Counted from the stretch's first letter, positions 1 to 5,944 are shown. The stretch: DNA of 6,593 nucleotides from JARICQ01 sp964527205 (GCA_964527205.1 CAZGQG010000059.1:1-6593); one strand, 5' to 3'. The notes: generated by a model not told the origin, from the sequence alone. A program made the numbers and translations.

Positions 1-2669
1 GTGTCTCTAACTTCTCTTGCTTTTTCACCAAATATGGCACGGAGCAGTCTTTCTTCCGCAGTAAGTTCAGTTTCACCCTTTGGGGTTACCTTTCCTACTA
101 GTATGTCTCCAGATGTTACTTCAGCACCTATTCTTATGATACCTCTTTCATCTAGATCTTTAAGCATATCGTCTCCAACATTTGGTATATCTCTTGTTAT
201 TTCCTCAGGTCCTAATTTAGTATCTCTTGCATCTGCTTCATATTCTTCTATATGAACAGAAGTCAAGCTGTCATCTATAACAAGCTTTTCATTTATTAAA
301 ATAGCATCTTCATAGTTGTATCCTTCCCAAGTCATGAAGGCTATTAGTATGTTCTTTCCTAATGCGATTTCTCCAAGTTCTGTACTTGGTCCATCAGCAA
401 TTACTTCTCCTTTTTCAACCCTGTCTCCTTCTTCTACTATAGGTCTTTGGTTGATTGTAGTTCCTTGGTTTGATCTTCTGAATTTTAATAGCTTGTATTC
501 TTCAGGCTTATTGTCAGAGTCTTTTCTAACGATTATTTCGCTAGAACTAACCTTTTCAACTAAACCATCATTGTGACATATAACTACAGTACCTGAATCC
601 TTTGCAGCCTTGTACTCAATACCTGTACCAACCACTGGTGATTCTGTCTTTATAAGAGGCACTGCCTGTCTCTGCATGTTAGCTCCCATTAATGCTCTGT
701 TAGCATCGTCGTTCTCTAGGAAAGGAATCATTGCAGTTCCAACACTTACTATTTGCTTAGGCGAGATATCCATGTAATCAATATCTAGTCTTGGGAAGAT
801 ATCAGCTACTCCGTTTATTCCCCTAGCAACAACTCTGTTACTCTCAAATTCTCCGTTTTCTGAAAGTTTTTCGTTGGACTGAGCTATTATAAACTCATCT
901 TCTACATCAGCAGTTAGATACTCAATAACTCCTGTTACTCTTCCATCTAAAACCTTTCTATATGGTGTTTCAATAAATCCATACTCATTAATTCTTGCAT
1001 AGGTTGTAAGAGATGTTATAAGACCTATATTTGGTCCTTCTGGTGTTTCTATAGGACACATTCTTCCGTAGTGGGAATTGTGAACGTCTCTTACTTCTAC
1101 TCCTGCCCTATCACGGCTAAGACCTCCAGGTCCTAAGGCTGACATTCTTCTCTTATGAGTAAGTTCAGCCAATGGGTTGGTTTGATCCATGAACTGTGAC
1201 AACTGACTGCTGCCAAAGAATTCTTTTATAGAAGCAACCACTGGTCTAATGTTAATAAGGTCTTGCGGAGTTGCAACATCTATATCTTGTATTGTCATTC
1301 TTTCTCTTACTACTCTTTCCATACGAGATAGGCCTATTCTAAACTGATTTTGTAAAAGTTCTCCTACACTTCTCAGTCTTCTATTACCTAAATGGTCTAT
1401 ATCGTCTGTTCCCCCTACTCCATCAAATAAATTGAATTCGTAGTTTACACTTGCAAGTATATCTTCTACTGTTATGTGCTTTGGAGATAGTTCCTTTAAT
1501 CTCTCAATCGTTTGTTTCTTAAGTTCCTCTTCATCTTCTCCGTACTCATCTACCAACTCTTTCATTAGGGGATAATAGATTTTTTCCTTTAGTCCTAATT
1601 CTTCTAATGAGAATGGCAAATCAAAGGCTTCTTTTGAAACAAAATGATTTCCGATTACTTTTATTAATCTTCCATCATTTAACTCTACCTCTACTCCATT
1701 TATTCCACTGTTTTCTATTTCAATTGCCTTATCCCTGCTTATTTTTTCACCCTTACTAACAAGTATTTCTCCTGTTTCATAATTATGAATGTCATTAGCA
1801 GCTTTCTTTCCATAAATCCTATTAAATAAAGCAAGTTTCTTATTAAATTTATATCTTCCTACCTTTGCCATGTCATATCTTCTAGGATCGAAGAATAGAT
1901 TGTCCCACAAACTCTGTGCACTTTCTACAGTTGGTGGTTCTCCTGGCCTAAGTCTTTTATATATTTCCAGTAGGGCTTCTTCTCCATTTGTTGTGTTATC
2001 CTTTTCTAGAGTATTTAAGATCTGTTCAGTTTCTCCTAAAAGCTCAACAATATCCACATTGCTCTCTACCTTTAGTGCTCTAAGCAATGTCGTTATTGGA
2101 ACCTTTCTAGTTCTGTCTACTCTTACATAGACAATGTTATTAGCATCTGTCTCATACTCTAACCATGCTCCTCTATTTGGAATTACTGTAGAAGAATATT
2201 GTTTTTTACCTGTTTTCTTGTCTCTATTTTCTACATAGTAAACTCCTGGTGATCTTACCAATTGACTTACAACTACTCTTTCAGCACCATTAATTATAAA
2301 GGTACCCTTCTTTGTCATTAGTGGTATGTCTCCCATAAATACTTCTTGCTCTTTTATTTCTCCTGTCTCCTTGTTAATCAACCTTACCTTTGCCTTTAAA
2401 GGTGCAGAATAACTAACATCTCTTTCCCTGGCTTCATCTTCGGTATACTTGATATCCTTTTCCATAAAATAATCAACGAATTCTAATATCAAATTCCCTG
2501 TATAATCTTGTATTGGTGAAATATCATCAAAAACCTCTCTCAAACCTTCTTCTATAAGCCAATCATAGGAAGATTTTTGAACTTCAATTAGATCAGGAAG
2601 GTCTAATACTTCATCAATCCGTGAATAACTCATCCTAACACGTTTCCCATAAGTTACAGGATGTACCAT
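1..2669 (-). CDS. rpoB: RNA polymerase beta subunit (5' part, runs off the window)
   Basis: Beta subunit of DNA-dependent RNA polymerase, forming one pincer and half of the catalytic cleft. My translation from ATG at 2669 starts MVHPVTYGKRVRMSYSRIDE and stays open for 889 codons plus two bases, ending in REVRD; the family is usually about 1,170-1,250 residues, so roughly the last quarter lies outside. Visible landmarks: NGAERVVVSQLVRSPGVYY in the N-terminal part; the rifampicin pocket at residues 487-512 (bases 1134-1211) with Gln492, Asp495, His505, Arg508, Ser510 and Leu512, the residues of sensitive enzymes; CPIETPEGPNIGLI after it; and GYNYEDAI with Glu787-Asp788 near the active site. An AGAGGGGTG ribosome site ends about 9-11 nt before ATG. 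The spacer upstream carries its own promoter and hairpins. No frameshift is seen. Position 509, next to the pocket serine, is Met (Ile in E. coli, Leu in B. subtilis). rpoC is expected beyond base 1. Confidence 0.98.
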   Translation of the reverse strand, partial: MVHPVTYGKRVRMSYSRIDEVLDLPDLIEVQKSSYDWLIEEGLREVFDDISPIQDYTGNLILEFVDYFMEKDIKYTEDEARERDVSYSAPLKAKVRLINKETGEIKEQEVFMGDIPLMTKKGTFIINGAERVVVSQLVRSPGVYYVENRDKKTGKKQYSSTVIPNRGAWLEYETDANNIVYVRVDRTRKVPITTLLRALKVESNVDIVELLGETEQILNTLEKDNTTNGEEALLEIYKRLRPGEPPTVESAQSLWDNLFFDPRRYDMAKVGRYKFNKKLALFNRIYGKKAANDIHNYETGEILVSKGEKISRDKAIEIENSGINGVEVELNDGRLIKVIGNHFVSKEAFDLPFSLEELGLKEKIYYPLMKELVDEYGEDEEELKKQTIERLKELSPKHITVEDILASVNYEFNLFDGVGGTDDIDHLGNRRLRSVGELLQNQFRIGLSRMERVVRERMTIQDIDVATPQDLINIRPVVASIKEFFGSSQLSQFMDQTNPLAELTHKRRMSALGPGGLSRDRAGVEVRDVHNSHYGRMCPIETPEGPNIGLITSLTTYARINEYGFIETPYRKVLDGRVTGVIEYLTADVEDEFIIAQSNEKLSENGEFESNRVVARGINGVADIFPRLDIDYMDISPKQIVSVGTAMIPFLENDDANRALMGANMQRQAVPLIKTESPVVGTGIEYKAAKDSGTVVICHNDGLVEKVSSSEIIVRKDSDNKPEEYKLLKFRRSNQGTTINQRPIVEEGDRVEKGEVIADGPSTELGEIALGKNILIAFMTWEGYNYEDAILINEKLVIDDSLTSVHIEEYEADARDTKLGPEEITRDIPNVGDDMLKDLDERGIIRIGAEVTSGDILVGKVTPKGETELTAEERLLRAIFGEKAREVRD

Positions 2670-2702
2670 ATAAAAATTCACCCCTCTGTTAAACTAAAAT
2701 AT

Positions 2703-2725
2703 CCAAAAGCTTCATTTGCTTTTGG
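2703..2725 (-). repeat. Hairpin in the rpoB leader
   Basis: Perfect 8-bp inverted repeat, CCAAAAGC (2725-2718) and GCTTTTGG (2710-2703), with a 7-nt loop. It lies in the rpoB 5' untranslated region, 15 nt before the AGAGGGG site. The tail, ATATTTTAG, is only moderately T-rich, so it could be a weak attenuator, an mRNA-stabilising stem or a processing site. Its 3' arm contains GAAGCTTTT, also present in the hairpin at 2869-2897, so the arms could exchange partners in read-through RNA. Confidence 0.6.
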
Positions 2726-2811
2726 TAAAACTATTAAATAAATATCTCAAAATATCACTAAGATTTCTTTCTATAAAATTAGCGATATTATCCCATATTA
2801 TGCATTTAAAC

Positions 2812-2840
2812 ATGATATCACAATTCAAAGCTTAAGTCAA
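2812..2840 (-). promoter_or_regulatory. Likely sigma-A promoter for rpoB
   Basis: On the minus strand, TTGACT (2840-2835) is followed after exactly 17 bp by TATCAT (2817-2812). Each box matches the consensus at five of six positions, and TG one base before the -10 makes it an extended -10 promoter. Transcription should start near 2805-2807, giving a leader of about 135 nt before the rpoB ATG. It lies downstream of the two hairpins that follow rplL, as expected for a separate rpoBC promoter. No start-site data support it here. Confidence 0.65.
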
Positions 2841-2868
2841 ATTCAAATTTATGATTATGTACACAATA

Positions 2869-2897
2869 AAAGCTTCTTTTTATAAAAAGGAAGCTTT
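2869..2897 (-). terminator. Second hairpin after rplL, possible weak terminator
   Basis: AAAGCTTC (2897-2890) pairs perfectly with GAAGCTTT (2876-2869), and the TTTTT/AAAAA runs inside can extend the stem past one bulged base. The minus-strand tail is TATTG after the arm, a weak U-tract. It could be a backup terminator or a processing stem for read-through RNA, just upstream of the rpoB promoter. The stem is nearly symmetric, and the plus-strand side is also T-rich, but no plus-strand gene needs a terminator here. Confidence 0.45.
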
Positions 2898-2948
2898 CTT
2901 GTCTTTTGTCTTTGTTTCTAATATTTTATTTTTATTATAGCAATATTA

Positions 2949-2982
2949 TAAAAAGGCTTCCCTATAAATACGAAAGCCTTTT
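2949..2982 (-). terminator. Intrinsic terminator or attenuator after rplL
   Basis: Eight bases past the rplL stop, AAAAGGCTTTC (2982-2972) pairs with GGAAGCCTTTT (2961-2951) through 11 bp including one G-U pair, around a 10-nt loop. The T-run of the 3' arm continues into TATAAT. This is a typical intrinsic terminator. As rpoB follows in the same direction, it probably lowers rather than abolishes read-through. Confidence 0.8.
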
Positions 2983-2990
2983 CTAATAGA

Positions 2991-3368
2991 TTATTTTAAT
3001 TCTACTTCTGCGCCTACTTCTTCTAATTTAGTTTTCATTTCTTCTGCTTCTTCTTTTGTAGCTCCTTCTTTAACTGCATTTGGTGCTCCGTCTACTAAGT
3101 CCTTAGCATCCTTAAGTCCTAAACCAGTTATTTCTCTAACTGCTTTGATAACTTTAATCTTTTGTCCACCTGCTGCATTTAAGATAACGTCAAATTCGTC
3201 TTTTTCTGCTGCTGCTTCTGCTGCTGGAGCTGCTGCTGCCGCTGCTGCTACTGGAGCTGCTGCGCTTACTCCAAATTCTTCTTCTAATGCCTTAACTAAA
3301 TCTGATAATTCCAATACCGTTAAATTCTTTACTTCTTCAATTAAATTTAATACTTTTTCACTTGCCAT
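2991..3368 (-). CDS. rplL: 50S ribosomal protein L7/L12
   Basis: Stalk protein that binds L10 as dimers and recruits and activates the translational GTPases (EF-Tu, EF-G, IF2, RF3). The 125 residues show the three usual parts: N-terminal dimerisation helices at 1-35, an Ala/Pro-rich flexible hinge at about 36-54, and the globular GTPase-contacting domain at 55-125 with VILNAAGGQKIKVIKAVREI and GLGLKDAKDLVD. Length and ending (EVGAEVELK) are typical. ATG at 3368 has GGAGGG 9-10 nt upstream. The gene lies 30 nt after rplJ and shares its promoter and L10 leader. A terminator hairpin follows the stop directly. The hinge makes a GCT/GCA-rich stretch at 3207-3263, which produces alanine-rich open frames on the other strand; these are shadows. 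Confidence 0.99.
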   Translation of the reverse strand: MASEKVLNLIEEVKNLTVLELSDLVKALEEEFGVSAAAPVAAAAAAAPAAEAAAEKDEFDVILNAAGGQKIKVIKAVREITGLGLKDAKDLVDGAPNAVKEGATKEEAEEMKTKLEEVGAEVELK

Positions 3369-3398
3369 TTTATATATCCCTCCAGATTAATTTTCTTT

Positions 3399-3935
3399 TT
3401 ACGCCTCTTGGGCTTGTTTTTGTTCTGCTATAGCATTTAAAGCCACAGCTAATCCTTTTATAGTACCACTTAATACATTTGCAAATCCTTGTATTGGAGC
3501 ATTTAAGCCACCAAGTGCCTTTGCAACAAGTACTTCTCTAGGCGGTAAGCTAGCTATTTCTTTTATAGCATCCACACCTAGGATCTTTCCATCCACAATT
3601 CCTGCTTTGATTTCTAAAAGTTCATTATCTTTCGCAAAATCAGCTGTTATTTTAGCAGCTTGTATTGGTCCATCAAATCCGAATGCTACTGCGCTCGGTC
3701 CTTTTAAGTATTCATCAAAGTCTTCAAAACCAGCGTCATTAAAAGCGAATCTCATCATACTGTTTTTATAAACCTTGTATTCAACTCCAGCATCCCTATA
3801 CTTACTTCTAAGTTCTGTTAGTTGTTCAACATTTAGTCCACGGTAATCAACTAAGATTACAGATTCAGCTCTTTCTAGTTTTTCCTTAATTTCATCTATA
3901 TTTTTTTGTTTTGCTTTAAGGGTTTGTTCCCTCAC
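3399..3935 (-). CDS. rplJ: 50S ribosomal protein L10, GTG start
   Basis: L10 binds helices H42-H44 of 23S rRNA and carries the L7/L12 dimers on its C-terminal helix. I place the start at GTG 3935 (MREQTLKAKQKNIDEIKEKL), 8 nt after a strong GGGAGGTG site at 3949-3942. An in-frame TTG at 3953 lies upstream of that site and cannot use it. The protein is then 178 residues: the RNA-binding N-terminal domain with VILVDYRGLNV (about 26-36) and YKVYKNSMMRFA (about 53-64), the LEIKAGIVDGK segment, SLPPREVL (about 129-136), and a C-terminal amphipathic helix from about 145 to the end that should hold L7/L12. It follows its own promoter and an L10 leader RNA. L10 autoregulates this operon in the well-studied bacteria. 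A 6-bp hairpin overlaps the start codon. Confidence 0.97.
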   Translation of the reverse strand: MREQTLKAKQKNIDEIKEKLERAESVILVDYRGLNVEQLTELRSKYRDAGVEYKVYKNSMMRFAFNDAGFEDFDEYLKGPSAVAFGFDGPIQAAKITADFAKDNELLEIKAGIVDGKILGVDAIKEIASLPPREVLVAKALGGLNAPIQGFANVLSGTIKGLAVALNAIAEQKQAQEA

Positions 3936-3940
3936 AGACT

Positions 3941-3949
3941 TCACCTCCC
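3941..3949 (-). promoter_or_regulatory. rplJ ribosome binding site
   Basis: GGGAGGTGA on the minus strand is strongly complementary to the 16S rRNA 3' end and stands 8 nt before GTG 3935. It sets the rplJ start, because the in-frame TTG at 3953 lies on its wrong side. Confidence 0.85.
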
Positions 3950-3963
3950 ACAATGGTACATAT

Positions 3964-3997
3964 AAATAAAGACCCCTCCGTAGACACAGAGAGATCT
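3964..3997 (-). terminator. Attenuator hairpin at the 3' end of the L10 leader
   Basis: AGATCTCTCT (3997-3988) can pair with GGAGGGGTCT (3979-3970) through 10 bp including three G-U pairs, with an 8-nt loop and a TTATTT tail. It uses bases that also form the leader's closing helix (TGTCTACGG) and the 3' side of its second arm (ATCTC), so the folds exclude each other. This is the layout expected for the transcription attenuation known for rplJL in B. subtilis. The G-U pairs and the A in the tail make it a moderate terminator. Confidence 0.6.
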
Positions 3998-4077
3998 CGA
4001 ATAACTCTTAGGTTATCTATCTCAACCTCGGTAGGAAATTAAACCCTTAGGGTACCTACTGTCTACGGTGCTTTATT
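3965..4077 (-). promoter_or_regulatory. L10 leader (rplJL autoregulatory RNA)
   Basis: Untranslated leader of rplJL matching the ribosomal protein L10 leader family. The closing helix pairs CCGTAGACA (4068-4060) with TGTCTACGG (3986-3978), and AATAAAG (4077-4071) can pair with CTTTATT (3971-3965) outside it. Inside are GTAGG/CCTAC (4059-4055 with 4035-4031), topped by ACCC/GGGT, then CCGAGGTTGAG, then a second arm GAGAT/ATCTC with ATAAC/GTTAT above it. In B. subtilis the L10(L12)4 complex binds the equivalent RNA and promotes premature termination. An overlapping terminator hairpin is present here too. Recognised by sequence and pairing, not by a covariance search. Confidence 0.88.
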
Positions 4078-4091
4078 CAATTAACATTCTT

Positions 4092-4120
4092 ATTATAACA
4101 GTTAATACCCTTACTGTCAA
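4092..4120 (-). promoter_or_regulatory. Consensus sigma-A promoter for the L10 leader and rplJL
   Basis: TTGACA (4120-4115), exactly 17 bp, TATAAT (4097-4092), with TG one base before the -10. All twelve consensus positions match. It begins 5 nt past the rplA stop, and the expected start near 4085 puts the L10 leader at the 5' end of the RNA. Stalk proteins can thus be made independently of the upstream rpmG-to-rplA unit. Confidence 0.92.
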
Positions 4121-4125
4121 ATAAT

Positions 4126-4821
4126 TTATACTAGTTTTTGTCCATTTATCTTGATTCCAGGTCCCATAGTGCTAGATATTGTTACGCTTCTTAAATATCT
4201 ACCCTTGGCGGCTGCTGGTCTTGCCTTGATAATAGCATCCATAACTGTATCAAAGTTTTCTTTTATCTTTTCAGTTCCAAAGGAAATCTTTCCTATAGGA
4301 ACATTTATTATACTTAATTTATCTACTCTGTATTCTACCTTACCAGCTTTGATTTCATTAACTGCATTTTCAACTTCAAAAGTTACTGTTCCTGATTTTG
4401 GATTTGGCATTAATCCTTTTGGTCCAAGCACTCTACCTAGTCTACCAACTACACCCATCATGTCTGGAGTAGCTACTACAACGTCAAAGTCAAACCAGTT
4501 TTCATTTTGAATTTTTGCAACTAATTCTTCTCCACCTACATAATCTGCTCCAGCTGCTTCAGCTTCTTGAGCTTTTTCACCCTTAGCAAATACAAGTACA
4601 GTAACTTCCTTACCTGTACCATGTGGCAATACAACAGCACCTCTTACTTGTTGATCAGCATGCTTTGGATCTACTCCTAGTCTAACTGATAGGTCTATTG
4701 TTTCGTCAAACTTAGCCTTTGCTGTCTCTTGAACTAATTCTACTGCATCCATTACATCGTATAATTTAGTTCTATCTACTAATTTAAAACTCTCTTGATA
4801 ATTCTTACCTTTTTTTGCCAT
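4126..4821 (-). CDS. rplA: 50S ribosomal protein L1
   Basis: L1 forms the mobile L1 stalk that handles deacylated tRNA at the E site. It is also a translational repressor in many prokaryotes, binding its own mRNA at a copy of its 23S rRNA site. The 231-residue product has the usual length and motifs: DETIDLSVRLGVDPKHADQQ near residue 40, the RGAVVLPHGTGK strand, the second domain with ATPDMMGVVGRLGRVLGPKG and LMPNPKSGTV (about 117-146), and the C-terminal SVTISSTMGPGIKIN. ATG at 4821 has GGGAGG 7 nt upstream. An L1-site-like stem (4860-4836) ends one base before that SD, so bound L1 could block initiation. rplK is 49 nt upstream. No terminator separates rplA from the promoter that follows it. 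Confidence 0.99.
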   Translation of the reverse strand: MAKKGKNYQESFKLVDRTKLYDVMDAVELVQETAKAKFDETIDLSVRLGVDPKHADQQVRGAVVLPHGTGKEVTVLVFAKGEKAQEAEAAGADYVGGEELVAKIQNENWFDFDVVVATPDMMGVVGRLGRVLGPKGLMPNPKSGTVTFEVENAVNEIKAGKVEYRVDKLSIINVPIGKISFGTEKIKENFDTVMDAIIKARPAAAKGRYLRSVTISSTMGPGIKINGQKLV

Positions 4822-4835
4822 TCTTTAACCTCCCT

Positions 4836-4860
4836 GTGGTTCTAACGGAAATCCTCCCAC
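4836..4860 (-). promoter_or_regulatory. Probable L1-binding mRNA site before rplA
   Basis: GTGG (4860-4857) pairs with CCAC (4839-4836), and GG (4854-4853) with CC (4848-4847). The asymmetric internal loop has GA on the 5' side and GTTAGAA on the 3' side. This resembles the L1 site of 23S rRNA (GGTGGGAG on one side, GAAATACCAC on the other). It ends beside the rplA SD (4834-4829). Its inner stem is shorter than in the copy before rplK. Confidence 0.55.
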
Positions 4861-4870
4861 TATTTTATAA

Positions 4871-5296
4871 TTATTCTTCTACTGTAACTCCCATACTTCT
4901 TGCTGTACCAGCAACCATCTTCATAGCTGTTTCAACTGAAGAAGCGTTTAAATCTGGCATTTTTATCTCTGCGATCTCTCTAACTTGGGCTTTGCTAATC
5001 GTACCAACCTTCTCTGTATTAGGCTCACCTGAAGCTTTCTCTAATCCAACAGCATCTTTTATTAATATTGAAGCTGGTGGTGTCTTAGTTATAAAAGAAA
5101 AAGATCTATCTTGATAAACTGTTAAAACTACCGGAATAATCATTCCAGCTTGATCTGCAGTTTTCGCATTAAATTCTTTTGTAAATTGCATAATATTTAC
5201 TCCATGAGGTCCTAATGCAGTTCCTACAGGTGGTGCTGGTGTAGCTTTTCCAGCTGGTATTTGCAACTTTACTAAAGCAATAACTTTTTTTGCCAT
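4871..5296 (-). CDS. rplK: 50S ribosomal protein L11
   Basis: L11 binds the 1050-1110 region of 23S rRNA at the base of the stalk and takes part in GTPase control, stringent-factor activation and thiopeptide binding. It is 141 residues, as usual. The N-terminal domain (about 1-70) includes LQIPAGKATPAPPVG; the rRNA-binding C-terminal domain (about 73-141) has the SFSFITKTPPAS signature, KMPDLN and GTARSMGV. Residue 26 is Thr (ACT at 5221-5219) where most L11 proteins have Pro in PPVGPALG, and residue 30 is Pro where Gln or Ser is common. ATG at 5296 has AGGAGGTG 8-9 nt upstream. An L1-like binding site lies 10 nt above that SD. nusG ends 96 nt upstream with no convincing promoter between, so rplK probably relies on the upstream transcript. 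Confidence 0.99.
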   Translation of the reverse strand: MAKKVIALVKLQIPAGKATPAPPVGTALGPHGVNIMQFTKEFNAKTADQAGMIIPVVLTVYQDRSFSFITKTPPASILIKDAVGLEKASGEPNTEKVGTISKAQVREIAEIKMPDLNASSVETAMKMVAGTARSMGVTVEE

Positions 5297-5321
5297 TAAC
5301 TTCCACCTCCTAATTTCCTAC

Positions 5322-5347
5322 GTGGTTTCTCGGGATAACCCTCCCAC
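5322..5347 (-). promoter_or_regulatory. Probable L1-binding mRNA site before rplK
   Basis: GTGG (5347-5344) pairs with CCAC (5325-5322); GGG (5341-5339) pairs with CCC (5334-5332) around a TTAT loop. The internal loop is GA on one side and GAGAAA on the other. The GGAGG...CGAGAAAC pattern is that of the L1 target in rplK-rplA (L11-L1) mRNAs and of helix 77 in 23S rRNA, where L1 binds. Its position upstream of rplK fits known L1 feedback on the rplK-rplA pair. Confidence 0.7.
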
Positions 5348-5392
5348 TTAATATATATTTAAAAAGCATTTAGCTTTATAAAACAATCCTTA

Positions 5393-5938
5393 CTATTGTT
5401 TCTCTATCTGATCAAAATCCAACTCTACAAGGGTTTCTCTGCCAAACATAGATACGAAAACCTTGATTTTCTTCTTATCTAAGTTGATATTTTCCACACT
5501 TCCCATAAAGTTCTCAAAAGGTCCTGATGTTATTCTTACATTATCCTTCAATTCAACATCTACAGTAGGAACAATTTTTTCTTGTACTCCTAGAGACATT
5601 ACTTCGCTCTCAGATAGGGGTACAGGTTTTGATCCTGGACCAACGAAGCCCGTAACTCCTCTTGTATTTCTAACTAAGTACCAGGATTCATCATTGATGA
5701 TCATCTTTACTAGTACATAACCTGGAAATAGTTTTCTTTCTTTTATTTGCTTTTTGCCTCCCTTTGTATCCATATACTCTTCAGTAGGCACTGCAACTTC
5801 AAATATATCGTCTCTATAGCCTCTATTTTCTACCATTTTTTCAAGATTAGCCTTAACCTTGTTTTCATGACCTGAATAAGTATGGACTACATACCAATTG
5901 GCGTCCATAGCCCTATCTTCTCTACTTTTTTCCGTCAT
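5393..5938 (-). CDS. nusG: Transcription termination/antitermination factor NusG
   Basis: NusG (Spt5 family) binds the RNA polymerase clamp, changes pausing and, in many bacteria, links polymerase to Rho or the ribosome. The 181 residues hold the NGN domain, beginning NWYVVHTYSGHENKVKANLE at residue 14 and including KLFPGYVLVKM (69-79) and NTRGVTGFVGPGSKPVPL (91-108), then the KOW domain from about 130 (DNVRITSGPFENFMGSVENI). Length is typical. Start choice is not trivial: ATG 5938 gives ten residues before MDANWYVV, and a second ATG at 5908 matches the family's usual first residue. The only strong SD, AGGAGGG at 5970-5964, is too far from either ATG in linear sequence, but a hairpin would bring it 7 nt from ATG 5938, so I keep the longer form. 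The gene starts 37 nt after secE. Confidence 0.96.
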   Translation of the reverse strand: MTEKSREDRAMDANWYVVHTYSGHENKVKANLEKMVENRGYRDDIFEVAVPTEEYMDTKGGKKQIKERKLFPGYVLVKMIINDESWYLVRNTRGVTGFVGPGSKPVPLSESEVMSLGVQEKIVPTVDVELKDNVRITSGPFENFMGSVENINLDKKKIKVFVSMFGRETLVELDFDQIEKQ

Positions 5939-5944
5939 ATGTTC

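Larger units (their letters stand above)
2670..2990 (-). other. rplL-rpoB spacer, 321 bp, regulatory
   Basis: No gene is visible here on either strand. Read in the transcription direction it holds a terminator hairpin directly after rplL, a second AT-rich hairpin, a sigma-A type promoter with an extended -10, about 80 nt without clear structure, a third hairpin, and the rpoB ribosome site. B. subtilis has a small methyltransferase gene (ybxB) in this place; there is no trace of it. The arrangement suggests that rpoB is partly uncoupled from the stalk-protein genes, which fits the higher need for L7/L12 (several copies per ribosome) than for polymerase. Confidence 0.8.

Noticed and set aside
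1134..1211. Rifampicin-resistance substitution in rpoB
   Set aside because: All main pocket residues are of the sensitive type; only Met509 beside Ser510 differs from E. coli and B. subtilis, at a position that varies naturally.
1..2130. Open frames of 84-86 codons on the plus strand (1-255, 316-576, 1870-2130)
   Set aside because: They lie antisense inside rpoB, have no family resemblance and no ribosome site, and are explained by codon bias of the rpoB frame.
3207..3263. GCT/GCA-rich tract as a possible phase-variable microsatellite
   Set aside because: The repeats are triplets in frame, irregular, and code for the normal alanine-rich hinge of L7/L12.
3145..3390. Alanine-rich plus-strand open frame opposite rplL
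   Set aside because: It is the reverse reading of the Ala/Pro hinge of L7/L12, which keeps stops out of the other strand.
3936..3953. TTG at 3953 as the rplJ start (six more residues)
   Set aside because: The strong SD at 3949-3942 would then be inside the gene. GTG 3935 is correctly spaced and gives the usual L10 N-terminus.
5348..5392. Promoter or terminator in the nusG-rplK gap
   Set aside because: TATAAA and TATATT occur but no -35 box lies at a workable distance. Short AT-only stems (AAACAAT/ATTGTTT across the nusG stop; AAAGC/GCTTT) are too weak to call a terminator.
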